In this document: one piece after another, positions 6,480 to 7,096 of the stretch
How positions within the stretch are numbered: the stretch's first letter is position 1
Layout: every line of letters starts with the position of its first letter
NCBI GenBank assembly: GCA_913041325.1
Contig: CAJWHU010000079.1
Span: forward strand, 1 to 7,096
Direction: 5' to 3'
Length of the DNA: 7,096 nt
Origin: an uncultured Fidelibacterota bacterium
Lineage (GTDB): Bacteria > Marinisomatota > Marinisomatia > Marinisomatales > UBA1611
Position numbers and translations under genes: made by a program
The notes under the pieces: generated by a model
Told to the model about the DNA's origin: nothing
Databases searched by the model: none
What the model saw: the letters and a program-made list of their open reading frames with translations, nothing else

Positions 6480-6914
6480 ATGAGACAAATAATTATTTTT
6501 CTTTCTCTAACCTTTGTCTGTGCTCAAAATATTCAGGGGACATTATCACCGGTAGTTACCTATTGGAAGACCCTTACGCAAGAGGAAAAAGAAATTTTTC
6601 TATTTTCTTATTTGACCCAAGTTTATGAGACTCATTCTGAACTTAAAGAAAATGTTGGATATGGAGGAATTACAGAATGGTATTATAATAATCGTGCTGA
6701 GATGGTTTACGGTATTTTTGATCAACTAGAGTTAGTAAGGATTTCAGAAATTGTTAAATGGGTAGATGAATTTTATTCACATGGGGAATATGCCAATAAA
6801 CCATTTGTTGAGGCACTTGAATTTGCTTATCGTTTTGCGGAGGCTTCTGGATCTAATATGTGGGAAAAATATGAAAATCTTAGGTTTGATAGGATAAAGC
6901 CAGGAAAGGAATAG
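6480..6914 (+). CDS. Small exported protein of unknown function
   Basis: A 144-residue protein that I do not recognise. MRQIIIFLSLTFVCAQ is a short, typical signal peptide with likely cleavage around A15 or Q16; C14 is not in a good lipobox, so a soluble periplasmic or secreted protein is more likely than a lipoprotein. The mature part is rich in aromatic and acidic residues and looks all-helical (TQEEKEIFLFSYLTQVYETH, ISEIVKWVDEFYSHGEYANK, PFVEALEFAYRFAEASGSN), without cysteine pairs, repeats or catalytic motifs that I can name. An in-frame GTG three bases upstream could also serve as start, but the ribosome binding site spacing favours the ATG. It lies 74 bases after ispG and may be read from the same transcript or a separate promoter. 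About 180 bases without a supportable gene follow it. Confidence 0.8.
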   Translation: MRQIIIFLSLTFVCAQNIQGTLSPVVTYWKTLTQEEKEIFLFSYLTQVYETHSELKENVGYGGITEWYYNNRAEMVYGIFDQLELVRISEIVKWVDEFYSHGEYANKPFVEALEFAYRFAEASGSNMWEKYENLRFDRIKPGKE

Positions 6915-6990
6915 ATAAACTTTTCGAGCAAAGTACTACAAACTCTTTATAAAGAAATTTATTAAAAAGCTGATCTCTAATTGTGCATAA

Positions 6991-7020
6991 ATATTTTAGT
7001 CAGATTAACTGATAAAATAT
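6991..7020 (+). other. AT-rich bulged dyad, possible weak terminator or regulatory hairpin
   Basis: ATATTTTA (6991-6998) pairs perfectly with TAAAATAT (7013-7020), and TCAG (7000-7003) with CTGA (7009-7012), leaving one bulged G at 6999 and a 5-base loop ATTAA. That is 12 pairs, only two of them G-C. It lies 76 bases after the last stop codon in otherwise featureless sequence. The T-run lies inside the stem, not after it, so a standard intrinsic terminator is doubtful; an operator-like dyad or a 3' end structure are alternatives. Confidence 0.35.
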
Positions 7021-7096
7021 ATAGCTAGTAAAATTCATCAACAATTACTACTTGTTTAATTACAGATCTGAGCCAACAAAATTATCCAAAAATAAT

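Noticed and set aside
7063..7070. Perfect palindrome CAGATCTG
   Set aside because: Eight-base palindromes are expected by chance and nothing nearby gives it a role.
6915..7096. Gene start or end on either strand in the last 182 bases
   Set aside because: Forward frames are broken by stops; short reverse open stretches reach the right edge, but are too short to call coding.

Overview
The window is AT-rich, gene-dense bacterial DNA in which every gene I can support lies on the + strand. TGA and TAA both act as stops, so the code looks standard. Three features point to the FCB side of the tree (Bacteroidota, Marinimicrobia and relatives), with a marine, uncultivated lineage such as Marinimicrobia a reasonable guess: a long-form IspG with a large central insertion, an exported heavy-metal-associated protein ending in a CC pair, and several exported TPR proteins in a background where Shine-Dalgarno sites are mostly missing. 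The lineage is inferred from gene content only; no rRNA or other marker is present.

Layout. Positions 2-259 hold the 3' end of an unrecognised gene with a charged, probably coiled-coil tail. Its stop overlaps the start of a 2H-superfamily phosphoesterase (256-759), which is followed after 6 bases by an isochorismatase-family hydrolase (766-1299). After 31 bases and a clear ribosome binding site comes a small exported metal-binding (HMA) protein (1331-1672). A 93-base gap leads to a 520-residue exported TPR protein with a striking lysine/serine tract just after its signal peptide (1766-3328). Then come a 51-base spacer containing a perfect hairpin over the stop codon, a second exported repeat protein (3380-4498), and ispG (4498-6405), which overlaps the previous stop by one base. 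A short exported protein of unknown function follows (6480-6914). The last 182 bases hold no gene I can support, only a bulged AT-rich dyad.

How they fit together. The only firmly assigned pathway enzyme is IspG, the penultimate step of the MEP isoprenoid pathway. The two TPR proteins, the HMA protein and the last gene are all predicted to be exported, so much of the block concerns the cell envelope, while the 2H protein and the hydrolase are cytoplasmic housekeeping or repair-type enzymes. Overlaps and short gaps suggest one or a few co-transcribed units, but nothing shows a functional link between IspG and its neighbours. I found no mobile element, CRISPR array, RNA gene or defence system. 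The points most worth a second look are the poly-lysine tract with its shifted lysine codon use, the in-frame TPR pair separated by a single stop inside a hairpin, and two possible very small ORFs at gene junctions.
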